DNA of 56,254 nucleotides. Origin: Calditrichota bacterium (GTDB taxonomy: Bacteria > Electryoneota > Electryoneia > Electryoneales > Electryoneaceae). A program made the position numbers and the translations under genes. The notes below the pieces were generated by a model. That model had not been told where the DNA came from. It did not search any database and saw nothing but the letters and a program-made list of their open reading frames with translations. Positions 25,819 to 35,057 of this stretch are shown here, piece after piece (the stretch's first letter is position 1; every line of letters begins with the position of its first letter). Location of the stretch: positions 702 through 56,955 of the forward strand of contig JAANWZ010000044.1 in the NCBI GenBank assembly GCA_018263585.1. The letters run 5' to 3'.

Positions 25819-27230
25819 CTCGGGCGACAGGTCGCAGCATGATCACAGCCGCCGTCCTGCTCATCTTCGCCTGCCTGTTCGCGCCGTCCCCGCGCGCGCG
25901 GGGAATCAGCGGAAACGGGGACTACAAGCGGAGCGAGGTGAAGTTCTTCACCGTGGATCACTCCGTGTTCCGGTACGACGAGCGTCACCTGCAACTGGAG
26001 GCGTACGCGCTCATCGACCGGGAATACCTGGAGACGGAAACGCACGACGGCGGCGTGCGCGCCCGCTACGAGATCACGTTCCAGATCCTCGAGGACGACA
26101 GCCTGCTGATCGGCGACTCGTGGGTGCGCAGCGACTGGTCGCGCGCCGATTCGCTCCGGGTCGCCGGCCAGAAAATCCCCGAACTGGTCCGGTACATGAT
26201 CCGCCCGGGTGAGTATCGAGTCGCGGTCAGGATCGTCGATCTGATCGGAGGCAGCTACTTCATCGAGAACTACCCGATCACGGTCGAGCAGATCGGGTAT
26301 GACGGCATCGCGATCTCGGACATTCTGCTCGCCTCCCGCATCGAGAAAGCCGAGGGTAATGTCGCGGAGTTCGATCACAACGGGCTGCTCGTGCTCCCGA
26401 ACGCGGAACGGATGTTCGGTTCGAACAACCCGCAGGTCTATTACTACGCGGAGATCTACAATCTGACCGAATCCGACACGGCCCACTACCTGGTCGATCG
26501 GGCGATTCTCGATGACCGCGGAGCCGTGATCCGGCGGTTCGAACGGCGCGAACACCCCGTTCCCGCCGCCGACGTCGTCGAAGTCGATGCCTTCTCCGCC
26601 GCGACCCTGCGCACCGGCGCGTACACGCTCCGCATCGCCGTCACCGACGCCGCCAGTGGCGACACCGACGCCGCCGACCGCCGCTTCTGGGTGTTCCGCC
26701 AGGGCGAGGATGTGCAGTACGCGCAGCGCATCGACCCCGGATTCGACGTCGATGCGATCCCGGATTCATCGATCGACCTCGAGCTGCACGCGATCCGCTA
26801 CCTGCTCAGCAACCGGATTCGCAAGGCGACCGGCGAGCTGAAGACGCCGAGTGCGAAACGGGCCTTCCTCTCACGGTTCTGGGCCGCCAATGACCCCGAC
26901 ACGAGCACCGCGATCAACGAGTTCCGCGACGAGTACCTGCGCCGGCTGAAACTGGCGAACGACCGCTACGGCACGCTGCAGCGCGAGGGGTGGAAGACAG
27001 ACCGCGGGCGCGTGCTCCTGATGCACGGCGAGCCCAACTACATCGACGATCACCCGTTCGACCCGACGACCAACGGCGCGTGGCAGGTGTGGGAGTACGA
27101 CCAGGTCGAGGGCGGCGTGATCTTCGTGTTCGTCGATCGCAACAACCTCGGCGAGTACGTGCAGGTCCACTCGACGAAGAAGGGCGAGGTGAACAACCCC
27201 GACTGGCGGCGGATCGAGTTCTCGCGGTGA
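25815..27230 (+). CDS. GWxTD domain-containing exported protein
   Basis: 471 aa. N-terminal hydrophobic segment (SMITAAVLLIFACLFAPSPRARG) consistent with a signal peptide or lipoprotein-like leader. Residues 35-290 are strand-rich repeats of a macroglobulin/CARDB-like type (LQLEAYALIDREYLETETHDGGVRARYEITFQILEDD; YRVAVRIVDLIGGSYFIENYPITVE). The C-terminal GWxTD domain contains FLSRFWAANDPDTSTAINEFRDEYLRRLKLANDRYG and EGWKTDRGRVLLMHGEPNYID (about 390-410). GWxTD proteins are largely restricted to Bacteroidetes-group and related phyla; function unknown. The ATGA overlap with smc means co-translation, an unexpected pairing. Confidence 0.9.
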   Translation: MTRATGRSMITAAVLLIFACLFAPSPRARGISGNGDYKRSEVKFFTVDHSVFRYDERHLQLEAYALIDREYLETETHDGGVRARYEITFQILEDDSLLIGDSWVRSDWSRADSLRVAGQKIPELVRYMIRPGEYRVAVRIVDLIGGSYFIENYPITVEQIGYDGIAISDILLASRIEKAEGNVAEFDHNGLLVLPNAERMFGSNNPQVYYYAEIYNLTESDTAHYLVDRAILDDRGAVIRRFERREHPVPAADVVEVDAFSAATLRTGAYTLRIAVTDAASGDTDAADRRFWVFRQGEDVQYAQRIDPGFDVDAIPDSSIDLELHAIRYLLSNRIRKATGELKTPSAKRAFLSRFWAANDPDTSTAINEFRDEYLRRLKLANDRYGTLQREGWKTDRGRVLLMHGEPNYIDDHPFDPTTNGAWQVWEYDQVEGGVIFVFVDRNNLGEYVQVHSTKKGEVNNPDWRRIEFSR

Positions 27231-27726
27231 TCGGCGGCGGGTGGCCCGGGGCTTCAGCCTCGGGACTCATCCACTTACCCTTGCCCTTGACTTTAGTCAA
27301 GGATAATCAAACGGTTGTCTGGCGAGGTTCGATCACCCGTTGTATGAGCCGCGGTTGCGAGCAACCGCGGGCCTGTAGCAGTGTCATCCTGAACAAGCGC
27401 GGCATTTGTGTGCCGCGCGCAGTGAAGGATCTCGAGAACTGACGGGGTATGAAGATGGGTCTGTGGATGAGGTTTCAACCCCGGTGGATGGGGTTTCGAC
27501 CCCGGCAGGGGTCGCAGGTGGATAGCCCCGGGCGTGAGCCCGGGGAGCCGCGCAGCGCCAACAATCGGAACCCCGATGGGATGATACATGATTGTTATTA
27601 TTGAAGATAACTGTCGCCCCTGTGGGGTTGACGGAAAACGTATCGGGGAGACGCGGGCGGCTCCCATCCCGGGGCTTACGCCCCGCGCTATGCGGATGTC
27701 GCCGCTTCGCGGCTGAAGGGGACGAC
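27231..27726. repeat. Repeat-rich region upstream of the ABC ATPase
   Basis: In order: D family 27240-27271 (CCCGGGGCTTCAGCCTCGGG); E family copy 3 at 27284-27310; A family 27344-27376 (CCGCGGTTGCGAGCAACCGCGG); half T element 27381-27432 (GTGTCATCCTGAAC to GTGAAGGATCT); D-like CCCCGGGCGTGAGCCCGGGG near 27530; and a different repeat-like block 27560-27690 with CCCATCCCGGGGCTTACGCC. No ORF is credible. Confidence 0.7.
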
Positions 27727-28497
27727 ATGCCCGAAATCGAAGTCCGCAACCTGAGCAAGGTGTTCGCGGACCGCAAGCGCGGTCGGATCCGCGCCGTGGA
27801 CAACATCTCGTTCGACGTGAACCGCGGCGAGATCTTCGGCCTGCTCGGGACGAACGGGGCGGGGAAGACGACGACGCTGCGCATGCTCGCGACGATCCTC
27901 ACCCCGTCGGCCGGGACAGCGGTCGTCGCCGGGCACGATGTCGTGCATGAACCGGCGGCAGTGCGCGCGAAGATCGGCTACCTCACCGGCGACACGAACC
28001 TGTACACCCGGCTCACCCCGCGCGAGATGCTCCGTTACTACGGCAGCCTGTTCAGCCTCGGGCGCGACGAACTGCGCAGCGCGATCAACCAGGTGAGCGA
28101 ACGATTCGGGCTGCACGAGTTCATCGACACGAAGATCGGCAAGCTCTCGACCGGCCAGCGGCAGCGTGTGAGTATCGCACGCGCGGTGCTGCAGCGGCCG
28201 GAGCTGATGATCTTCGACGAGCCGACCGCCGGGCTCGACCCGGTCGGCGCGCGCCACATCGTCGAGTTCATCCGCGAAAACCGCCGCGGCGGGCAGACGC
28301 TCCTGTTCTCGACCCACTACCTGCGCGAGGCGGAGAAACTGTGCGACCGGCTCGCGGTGATGCACGAGGGCACGATCCGCGCGAGCGGCACGCTCGCCGA
28401 GATCCTCGCGCAAACCGGCGCGGGTGACATCGAGCAGGCGTTCTTCGCGCTCGCCGGAGTTGAGGCATCCGCCGCGCCGGCCGCTCAGTCCGCGTGA
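27727..28497 (+). CDS. ABC transporter ATP-binding protein (NatA/CcmA-like)
   Basis: 256 aa from the ATG at 27727, after GAAGGGGACG. Complete nucleotide-binding domain: Walker A LLGTNGAGKTTTLRML (residues about 41-56), Q-loop IGYLTGDTNLYTRLTPREMLRYYG, signature KLSTGQRQRVSIARA, Walker B LMIFDEPTAGLDPVG and the H-loop LLFSTHYLREAEKLCDR. The YLTGDTNLY stretch resembles ATPases of Na+ or drug exporters. No permease gene is adjacent: the next gene is convergent tadA, overlapping its 3' end by 13 bp. The partner must lie elsewhere or be absent. Confidence 0.92.
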   Translation: MPEIEVRNLSKVFADRKRGRIRAVDNISFDVNRGEIFGLLGTNGAGKTTTLRMLATILTPSAGTAVVAGHDVVHEPAAVRAKIGYLTGDTNLYTRLTPREMLRYYGSLFSLGRDELRSAINQVSERFGLHEFIDTKIGKLSTGQRQRVSIARAVLQRPELMIFDEPTAGLDPVGARHIVEFIRENRRGGQTLLFSTHYLREAEKLCDRLAVMHEGTIRASGTLAEILAQTGAGDIEQAFFALAGVEASAAPAAQSA

Positions 28498-28973
28498 CCG
28501 TTCCGCTTCAGCTTCTTCCGCTCGCGCTTCTCCCGGAAAAACTCAGCCAGCAGCGCGGCGGACTGTTCTTCGAGCAAGCCGCCGCTCACCGGGAACCGGT
28601 GGTTGAGCCGCGGGTCGTCGTGGAGACGGTACAGCGATTCTATCGCGCCCGCCTTCGGGTCGCGCGCGGCATAGACAAGCCGGCCGATGCGCGCGAGCAC
28701 GAGCGCGCCGGCGCACATCGGGCACGGCTCGAGCGTGACGTACATCGTCGCGTCAGTCAGGTACCGCTCCCCGAGCGCGTTCGCCGCTGCGCCGATCGCC
28801 TCCATTTCCGCGTGCGCGGTCGGATCCTGCAGCGCGATCGTGCGGTTGCGGCCCTTTCCGAGCAGATCGCCGTCCCTCACGATCACCGCGCCGATCGGAG
28901 TCTCGCCCGCGCTCGCGGCCTCCTCCGCGAGACGCAGCGCCATTTCCATGTAGATTCGAGCGAGGTCGATCAT
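28485..28973 (-). CDS. tadA: tRNA-specific adenosine deaminase
   Basis: 162 aa from the ATG at 28973; a GTG at 29009 would add 12 residues. Zinc-dependent deaminase motifs are present: TAHAEMEAIGAAANALG (zinc His and catalytic Glu) and VTLEPCPMCAGALVLARIGRLVYAARDPKAGA (two zinc Cys). The C-terminal helix FFREKRERKKLKRNG is basic, as expected for tRNA binding. TadA converts the wobble A34 of tRNA-Arg(ACG) to inosine. It is convergent with the ABC ATPase and divergent from the gene at 29036. Confidence 0.93.
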   Translation of the reverse strand: MIDLARIYMEMALRLAEEAASAGETPIGAVIVRDGDLLGKGRNRTIALQDPTAHAEMEAIGAAANALGERYLTDATMYVTLEPCPMCAGALVLARIGRLVYAARDPKAGAIESLYRLHDDPRLNHRFPVSGGLLEEQSAALLAEFFREKRERKKLKRNGHAD

Positions 28974-29035
28974 CGTGTTACGGCCGTTCGTTCCGGGTTT
29001 TTCGTCCACGCAAGGTAGCGGACTGTGGAGGAGAG

Positions 29036-29920
29036 ATGCGAGCAGTCGGATTCGCTGTCACGTTCGTTCTCTGCGCCACCCTCGTCATTCCGGCGGTTGC
29101 GGGGGAGGCGATCGGGGTCGATATCAAGCCGGAGAAAGATCCGTTCGACGACCGGGACGAGCCGTGGCGGTGGACGTTCGCCCCGGCCGGTGAAGTCTGG
29201 GTCTGGCAGCACACGCGCACCGACCCGCTCGTCACCTGGGACTTCGGCGCGACCCTGCTCGCCCAGTTCGGGCGCGGCAACGGGCACGCGGTCTGGTTCG
29301 GGGGAGCGTACCGTGAAGCTGCCGGGTTCGACGAGGGCGCGACGATCACCCCGTTCAACCCCCGCCACATCGACAGCGCCCAGTTCCTCACGTGGCGGTA
29401 CCAGCTCGCCCGGCGCAGCACCCTGTTCACCCACTGGGAACGCTGGTGCTACCACGAGATCGACGTGTACAACCGGTCGGCGGTGTTTTTCACCCACGCC
29501 GGGTTCGGCTACGGCACGCTCTCGCCCGCGGAGGCATGGGGGCAGGGGCCGCGGCGCGCGCAGCTCGAGGAGAGACCGGTGCTCGACTACTACCTGCTCG
29601 CGGGGCCGATGATCCACGGCGGCCCGGTCGAAATCATGGGCAACTGGCCGCGCTGGCAGGGGCAGGCGGACGCGTGGTCCGCGCTCGCGGCGCCGGTCGT
29701 CGGCGTGATCGTCGTCGAGCTCCGGGTGAAATGGTCGCTGCTCCTGCTGCGCGAGAGCGAAGATGCCCGCTGGCGGCATCGGGGCGACATCCGGCTCAGC
29801 GTGATGGGCCAGCGCGACTCCGGCAACATCTACCTCGCGTTCGGCTACCGCGTCCGTGACGACTACCCATACCGCCGCAACCCCGAGGCGCCGTATATCG
29901 CGTTCGGTTACCGGATCTGA
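29036..29920 (+). CDS. Exported beta-rich protein, likely outer membrane
   Basis: 294 aa after a strong GGAGGAGAG ribosome-binding site. Signal peptide MRAVGFAVTFVLCATLVIPAVAGEA. The mature part is rich in aromatic, strand-forming segments (EVWVWQHTRTDPLVTWDFGATLLAQFG, HAVWFGGAYREA, VFFTHAGFGYGTL, LAAPVVGVIVVELRVKWSLLLL, NIYLAFGYRVRDDYPYRRNPEAPYIAFGYRI). The terminal aromatic-hydrophobic FGYRI fits an outer-membrane barrel signal. Family not recognised. Confidence 0.72.
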   Translation: MRAVGFAVTFVLCATLVIPAVAGEAIGVDIKPEKDPFDDRDEPWRWTFAPAGEVWVWQHTRTDPLVTWDFGATLLAQFGRGNGHAVWFGGAYREAAGFDEGATITPFNPRHIDSAQFLTWRYQLARRSTLFTHWERWCYHEIDVYNRSAVFFTHAGFGYGTLSPAEAWGQGPRRAQLEERPVLDYYLLAGPMIHGGPVEIMGNWPRWQGQADAWSALAAPVVGVIVVELRVKWSLLLLRESEDARWRHRGDIRLSVMGQRDSGNIYLAFGYRVRDDYPYRRNPEAPYIAFGYRI

Positions 29921-30466
29921 CCGGCCGGATGCAGCCGCACGGGCGACACACACGCCCGGTGGTCAGCGAGGGCGGAGTGGCTGCGCTATGCGCTATGCCC
30001 ATGCCTGCTTGGCAGGCATGGATGCAAGGGCGAGCATTACGCGGCCTTCCTCGCTCGGGGACGCTTGCGAGCAGCCGGTTGTCCCATTGGCTCAGCCGGG
30101 AGTAGTATCGCGGGCGGCAAAGGAGTCAGTCTGACCGAAGCCCGACGTCCGTTTGTCGGGCGAAGTGAAGTTTATCCTGAACGAAGTGAAGGGAAGGTCC
30201 AGGTTCGACAAGCGTGGAGGATACAATGAAACTGGTGATATAGCCCTTGGATAAGCTGGACCTTCTTCACCCGCCTTCACGCAGACAGACGCGTGAAGGC
30301 GGGTTCAGAATGACGCCTCTGCCGCGCGGATGTGCTTCAGAACCCGGTCCATGCACGTGGCTGAGCTAACGGCATAACCGAATGCGAGCAAGCGTCCCCT
30401 GCTTGCGCAGGGCGAGCGGATCCCGGCCTGCGAGCAGGCACGGGGCATATCCGCGGGAACCGGGGG
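29921..30466. repeat. Intergenic region dominated by ME copy 3
   Basis: 29921-30056 holds a fragment of an F-like GCAGCCGCACGGG and a TGCCTGCTTGGCAGGCA hairpin. 30057-30399 is ME copy 3. A G-family hairpin (CGGCCTGCGAGCAGGCACGGGGCAT) lies at about 30425-30449, just before the pnp stop. Confidence 0.65.
30057..30399 (+). repeat. ME element copy 3, with an internal insertion
   Basis: 343 bp. Terminal inverted repeats GGGGACGCTTGCGAGCA and TGCGAGCAAGCGTCCCC. It is about 24 bp longer than copies 2 and 4 because the left inner arm is replaced by GAAGTGAAGTTTATCCTGAACGAAGTGAAGG, which looks like an inserted T-family fragment. Confidence 0.85.
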
Positions 30467-32665
30467 TCAGCGCCTCCTTCCGCCGCCACGGGGTCCGCGG
30501 CCGCCGCCGCCGCCACCACGACGGGGCGGTCCGCCGCCGTTGCCGCGACCGCCGCCGCCGCGACGGTCACGTTCGACGTAACCCTCCGGCTTCGGCAGCA
30601 GCGCCTTGCGCGACAGGTCGAGCTTACCCTCAGGCGTCTTGCTCACCAGCTTGACACGCACTTCGTCGCCGACATTGAGCACGTCGGTGACCTTGTCCAC
30701 CCGGTGCCATTCGAGCTCGCTGACATGCACGAGCCCTTCCTTGCCCGGGTAGATCTCGACAAACGCACCGAAGTCCACGACCTTGACGACCCGGCCGTCG
30801 AACTCCTCGCCGATCTCAGGTTCACGCGTCATGTTGCGGATGATTGTCTGCACTTCCCTGACCGCGTCCGCGCTCGTCGAGGAGATGCTGACAAGGCCGT
30901 CGTCGTCGATTTCGACGCTGACGCCGTACTCGGTCTGGAGCTGGCGGATCATCTTCCCGCCGGGGCCGATCACGCTGCCGATGTACTCCGGCTCGATCAT
31001 CATGTTGGCGATCGTCGGCGCGTACTCGGAGATCTGTTCGCGCGGCATCGAGATCGCGGTGTCCATCACGTCGAGAATCGCGTTGCGGCCGTCCTTCGCC
31101 TGCGCGAGCGCCTTCGCCATCACGTCCTTCGACAGGCCGGCGACCTTGATGTCCATCTGGAACGCGGTGATCCCGTCACGCGTGCCCGCGACCTTGAAGT
31201 CCATGTCGCCGAGCGCGTCCTCGTCGCCGAGGATGTCGCTGAGGATCACGAACTCGTCTCCTTCCTTGATCAGGCCCATCGCGATCCCGGCGACCGCCTT
31301 GCTCACCGGCACGCCGCAGTCCATCAGCGCGAGCGAGCCCGCGCACACCGACGCCATCGACGACGACCCGTTCGACTCGAGCACTTCGCTGACGACGCGG
31401 ACGGTGTAGGGGAACTCATCCCAGTCGGGGAGCACGGCCTTGAGCGCGCGCTCCGCGAGATGGCCGTGCCCCTGCTCGCGCCGGCTCGGGCCCATCATCC
31501 GCTTCACCTCCCCGGTGCAGAACGGCGGGAAGTTGTAGTGAAGCATGAACGTCTTCCAGTATTCGCCTTCGAGCGAATCGATCTTCTGCTCGTCCATCTT
31601 CGTGCCGAGCGTGCACGATCCGAGCGCCTGGGTCTGGCCGCGGGTGAACAGAGCGGAACCATGCGCGCGCGGGAGCACCTTGACCTCGACGCTGAGCGGG
31701 CGGATGTCGGTCGGCGAACGGCCGTCGATCCGCTGCTTCCGCTCGATCACCTGACCGCGCATCGCGTCCTTCACAAGATCCTCGAGCGCCCACCCGATCT
31801 GCTTCTCCTGCTCGGGGAACTGTTCCGCGAGTTGTTCGCGGATCTCCTCCTTGATCTCCTTCTGGCGCGCCTTGCGCTGCTGCTTGTCGGAAATCGAGAC
31901 CAGTTCGCCGACACGGTCACCGGCGGCTTTCTTCACCGCCTCCGCGACCTCCTCCGTGGTGATGAACGGTTCCCACTCGCGCTCCGGTTTGCCGAGCTCG
32001 CGCTTGAACTCGTTCTGGAACTCGATCAGCCGCCGGATCTGCTCGTGCGCGAAGTCGAGCGCCTCGAGGAACAGCTCCTCGCTGACCTCCTTCGCCTCTC
32101 CTTCGACCATCACGACCGCCTGTTCGGTGCCCGCGACGAGCAGGTTGAGCTCACACTCCTCCGTCTCCGAAATCGTCGGGTTGATCACGAACTCGCCGTC
32201 GAGACGGCCGACGCGGACACTCGCGACCGGTGTCTCGAACGGGATGTCGGAGACGAGCAGCGCGATCGACGCGCCCATCTGGCCGAGAACGTCGCCCTCG
32301 TTCTCCTGGTCGTGCGAATAGACGTTGAGCAGGACCTGTGTCTCGTGATAGTACCCCTTCGCGAACAGCGGCCGGAGCGGACGGTCGATCATCCGCGCGA
32401 TCAGGGTTTCCTTGTCATGCGGGCGCGCTTCACGTTTGAAGAACCCGCCCGGCACCTTGCCGCCGGCGTACTTGCGCTCGCGGTAGTCCACGGTGAGCGG
32501 AAAAAAGTCGGTGTTGTCACTCCGCTCCTTCCTCGATACGGCTGTCGCGAGTACGATCGTGTCGCCGTACTGCACCCAGGCGGCGCCGTCGGCCTGCTGC
32601 GCGACTTTGCCGACCTCGACTGTGAGGGTTCGTCCCCCCAGCTCCATCTCTCGTTTGAAACTCAT
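30467..32665 (-). CDS. pnp: Polyribonucleotide nucleotidyltransferase (PNPase)
   Basis: 732 aa from the ATG at 32665, preceded by GGAGGA. Two RNase PH domains are present ([40 protein letters not shown] in the first; [49 protein letters not shown] in the second), then KH ([16 protein letters not shown]) and S1 ([27 protein letters not shown]). The enzyme degrades RNA 3' to 5' phosphorolytically. The last roughly 35 residues are almost only Arg, Gly and Pro ([20 protein letters not shown] type), an RGG-like tail that could add RNA-binding capacity. It is downstream of rpsO, the common arrangement. Confidence 0.96.
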   Translation of the reverse strand: MSFKREMELGGRTLTVEVGKVAQQADGAAWVQYGDTIVLATAVSRKERSDNTDFFPLTVDYRERKYAGGKVPGGFFKREARPHDKETLIARMIDRPLRPLFAKGYYHETQVLLNVYSHDQENEGDVLGQMGASIALLVSDIPFETPVASVRVGRLDGEFVINPTISETEECELNLLVAGTEQAVVMVEGEAKEVSEELFLEALDFAHEQIRRLIEFQNEFKRELGKPEREWEPFITTEEVAEAVKKAAGDRVGELVSISDKQQRKARQKEIKEEIREQLAEQFPEQEKQIGWALEDLVKDAMRGQVIERKQRIDGRSPTDIRPLSVEVKVLPRAHGSALFTRGQTQALGSCTLGTKMDEQKIDSLEGEYWKTFMLHYNFPPFCTGEVKRMMGPSRREQGHGHLAERALKAVLPDWDEFPYTVRVVSEVLESNGSSSMASVCAGSLALMDCGVPVSKAVAGIAMGLIKEGDEFVILSDILGDEDALGDMDFKVAGTRDGITAFQMDIKVAGLSKDVMAKALAQAKDGRNAILDVMDTAISMPREQISEYAPTIANMMIEPEYIGSVIGPGGKMIRQLQTEYGVSVEIDDDGLVSISSTSADAVREVQTIIRNMTREPEIGEEFDGRVVKVVDFGAFVEIYPGKEGLVHVSELEWHRVDKVTDVLNVGDEVRVKLVSKTPEGKLDLSRKALLPKPEGYVERDRRGGGGRGNGGGPPRRGGGGGGRGPRGGGRRR

Positions 32666-32713
32666 GCTTCCTCCGTGCACCGGATACCCGTCCGATGTTT
32701 GATTGACGGGATG

Positions 32714-32983
32714 TTACCGGCGGATTCCAAGTTCCTTGATCAGCGTACGATAGCGTTCAACGTCCCTCTCCCGCAGGTAGCGAAGCAGTCGCTGGCGCTT
32801 GCCGACGATCTGCAACAGACCGCGCCGGCTGTGATGATCCTTCTCGTGGTTGCGAAAGTGTTCGGTCAGATCACGGATGCGCTCGGTCATGAGCGCCACC
32901 TGCACCTCCGTGCGGCCGGTGTCGTGCTCGTCACGACCGAATTTGCGGATGATCTCCTCCCGTCTCTCCTTTGTCAGCGGCAT
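32714..32983 (-). CDS. rpsO: 30S ribosomal protein S15
   Basis: 89 aa, exact family size. [74 protein letters not shown] matches S15 throughout, including the DTGR/EVQ and [11 protein letters not shown] motifs that contact 16S rRNA h22. It is 48 bp upstream of pnp. Confidence 0.97.
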   Translation of the reverse strand: MPLTKERREEIIRKFGRDEHDTGRTEVQVALMTERIRDLTEHFRNHEKDHHSRRGLLQIVGKRQRLLRYLRERDVERYRTLIKELGIRR

Positions 32984-33317
32984 TGCGCTCTCTCCTTCGA
33001 TCTCTATCTGTCTGTTGTTGCTCTTCTGTGTAAAGAGGCTCCGGAATAATGTGTCTCGTGCAAAGACTCGGCCCAGGGCGAGCGTGTCATCCTGAACCCG
33101 CGTGCGGCGTCAGTGTGCCGCATGCGGGTGAAGGAGGTCCGAGTCCGACCCCGGTGGACCATGGAAACACAACCGTCTGTTTACCTGGACCTTCTTCACT
33201 TCGCCCGACGAACAGACATCGGGCTCGTTCAGAATGACGTCGTCCCCGCGGCGCGCTGCTGCGCAATAGCCGCAGCCCGCAGCCCGCCCCCGCAGTCCGA
33301 AGTCCGCAGCCCCCACA
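32984..33317. repeat. Gap between ribF and rpsO with T-family element
   Basis: A T element occupies 33084-33240. Its left half, GTGTCATCCTGAACC with a GTGCGGC/GCCGCA hairpin and GTGAAGGAGGTCC, and its right half, TGGACCTTCTTCACTTC to TTCAGAATGACG, are both present. 33241-33317 is unremarkable. 32984-33060 is the presumed rpsO leader. Confidence 0.75.
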
Positions 33318-34244
33318 TCACGCCCTCGCCAACACCTGGCGCGCGCGCTCGCTGTCATCATCCATCTGCGCGATCAGCTGTTCAGCGCTGTCGAATGCTT
33401 CCTGGCCGCGGAGGAAATCGACCCATTCGACGACGATCACCTGGCCGTGCAGCTCGCGATCGACATCGAAGATGTGCACCTCGACGGACAGTTCGAGGCG
33501 CGGGCCGAACGTCTCCTTGTGTCCGACGGAGGCGACGCCGTCGTACCAGCGCCCGTCCCCCAGCTTCACGCGCACCGCGTACACGCCCTCGGCGGGGATG
33601 AGCTGGTCCGGATCGACGAGGCGCAGGTTCGCTGTCGGGTAGCCGAGCTCTCGGCCGCGGCCTTCGCCGGTTGTCACGGTCGCCGGTGTCCGGTAGCGTC
33701 CGCCGAGGTAACGGTTCGCATCGCGCATCCGTCCCCCTTCGATCGCGAGCCGGATGCGCGTACTGCTCACCGCCGCCTCGTCCTCCTCGTGCGCCTCGAC
33801 GATCACGAGCTCGTAGCCGTACACCGGCGCGCGCTCGCGCATGAAGTCGAGGTTGCCCTCGCGGTTTCGGCCGAACGAGTGGTTGAACCCGACGACGAGC
33901 CGCGCGAGGCCGATTGTCCCGACGAGGATGTCGCGGAGAAATGTCTCCGCCGGCAGCTGCGCGATCTCGCGCGAGAACGGGATCACGATCACGCGCTCGA
34001 TGCCCATCCGTTCCAGCTTGCGCAGTTTCTCCCCGGTCGGCGTGAGCAGCTTGAGCCGTTCCTGGCCGGGCGAGAGCACGTGCCGCGGGTGCGGGTCGAA
34101 CGTGACCACGGTCGGGCGCCGTCCGCTGACGACCTCGGCGAGCAGGTGATGGTGGCCGAGGTGGACGCCGTCGAACGTGCCGATCGTGACCGACGCCTCG
34201 TCGCGGCGCGGGATCTGCTGCGTGCCGTACTGATAGACCTCCAT
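33318..34244 (-). CDS. ribF: Bifunctional riboflavin kinase/FAD synthetase
   Basis: 308 aa from the ATG at 34244. N-terminal FAD synthetase (nucleotidyltransferase): VTIGTFDGVHLGHHHLLAEV, TFDPHPRHVL, LLTPTGEKLRKLERMGI, VVGFNHSFGRNREG and the VSSTRIR end motif. C-terminal riboflavin kinase: GRYRTPATVTTGEGRGRELGYPTANLRLVDPDQLIPAEGVYAVRV with the conserved GxPTAN stretch, and EVHIFDVDRELHGQVIVVEWVDFLRG. It converts riboflavin to FMN and FAD. Located between truB and rpsO as in many bacteria. Confidence 0.96.
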   Translation of the reverse strand: MEVYQYGTQQIPRRDEASVTIGTFDGVHLGHHHLLAEVVSGRRPTVVTFDPHPRHVLSPGQERLKLLTPTGEKLRKLERMGIERVIVIPFSREIAQLPAETFLRDILVGTIGLARLVVGFNHSFGRNREGNLDFMRERAPVYGYELVIVEAHEEDEAAVSSTRIRLAIEGGRMRDANRYLGGRYRTPATVTTGEGRGRELGYPTANLRLVDPDQLIPAEGVYAVRVKLGDGRWYDGVASVGHKETFGPRLELSVEVHIFDVDRELHGQVIVVEWVDFLRGQEAFDSAEQLIAQMDDDSERARQVLARA

Positions 34245-34304
34245 CGGCTCCCTGCTCGTTGCCCGTCCGGCTGTTGTCAGCAGATTCCGTGACCGGCGGC
34301 GGCG

Positions 34305-34380
34305 GGTGGCCCGGGGCTTGCCCCGGGTCTCATACACCATCGGTCATCCTGAACAAGCGCGCCATGTGTTCTCGAGTTCC
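34305..34380. repeat. D-family hairpin and T-family fragment overlapping the truB 3' end
   Basis: The D unit at 34305-34333 is a perfect hairpin variant (CCCGGGGCTTGCCCCGGG). Directly after it, GGTCATCCTGAACAAGCGCG (from 34343) matches the T half at 27382. The truB stop codon and last residues lie inside this fragment. Confidence 0.75.
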
Positions 34381-35057
34381 GCGAGTGGAACCGCCGCATC
34401 GATCGTGTATTCGCCCGCCTGTGTCCGTCTCAGCGCGCTCAGCGCGGCGGGCGCGCCGAGTTCTGTGCCGATGTCGCGGACGAGGCCGCGCACGTAGAAC
34501 CCGCCGGCGACGGTGACCGCGAACTTGCACTCACGCGCGGCGGCGTCGTACGCCATCAATTCGGCCGCCTCGATTTCCGCCCGCCTCGGCTCGCGCGGCA
34601 GCCACCAGCCGCGGCGGGCGACCCTGTACAACGGCTGGCCCCGCAGTTTCAGCGCCGACACGAGCGGCGGCGTCTGCTCCGGCCGGGATGTGACCGCGGC
34701 GAACGCGTCCCGCAGCCGGCGCTCGCCGAACTCGGGAACCTCGACCTCGACCAGCCGATCAGCGTCCGTGTCGTGCGTCGGCGAGCAGATTCCGAACCGG
34801 ACCGTCGCCTCGTATGTCTTGTTCCCGGCGAGTCCCTCGCTGAGCCGTTTCGTCGCCTCGCGCCCGACGCCGACGACGAGCAGCCCGGTCGCGATCGGGT
34901 CGAGCGTGCCGGCGTGGCCGGCCTTACGCACCCCCGTGACCCGGCGGACATGATCGACGGCGCGCCGGGATGTGATCCCCGCCGGCTTGTCAATCAGCAC
35001 CCAGGCGGCGCCGGGGGCGAGCGGCACGATCCCCCGTGCGCGCACAAAATCAGGCAC
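34344..35057 (-). CDS. truB: tRNA pseudouridine(55) synthase TruB
   Basis: 237 aa from the GTG at 35057, which has GGAG 7 bp upstream and overlaps the nrnA stop; a GTG at 35045 is the alternative. TruB motifs: WVLIDKPAGITSRRAV, KAGHAGTLDPIATGLLVVGVG (catalytic Asp), YEATVRFG, DTDADRL, TPPLVSALKLRGQPLYRVARRG and the CKFAVTVAGGFYVRGLVRDIGTELG core. It modifies U55 in the T-arm. It is short because the C-terminal PUA-like extension is missing; the last residues (ENTWRACSG) are encoded partly by a repeat. Confidence 0.95.
   Translation of the reverse strand: MPDFVRARGIVPLAPGAAWVLIDKPAGITSRRAVDHVRRVTGVRKAGHAGTLDPIATGLLVVGVGREATKRLSEGLAGNKTYEATVRFGICSPTHDTDADRLVEVEVPEFGERRLRDAFAAVTSRPEQTPPLVSALKLRGQPLYRVARRGWWLPREPRRAEIEAAELMAYDAAARECKFAVTVAGGFYVRGLVRDIGTELGAPAALSALRRTQAGEYTIDAAVPLAELENTWRACSG

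Noticed and set aside
30704-33049. 781-codon plus-strand ORF
   Set aside because: It is antisense to pnp and rpsO, which are unmistakable; its His/Arg/Asp/Leu-rich composition is the usual shadow in GC-rich DNA.
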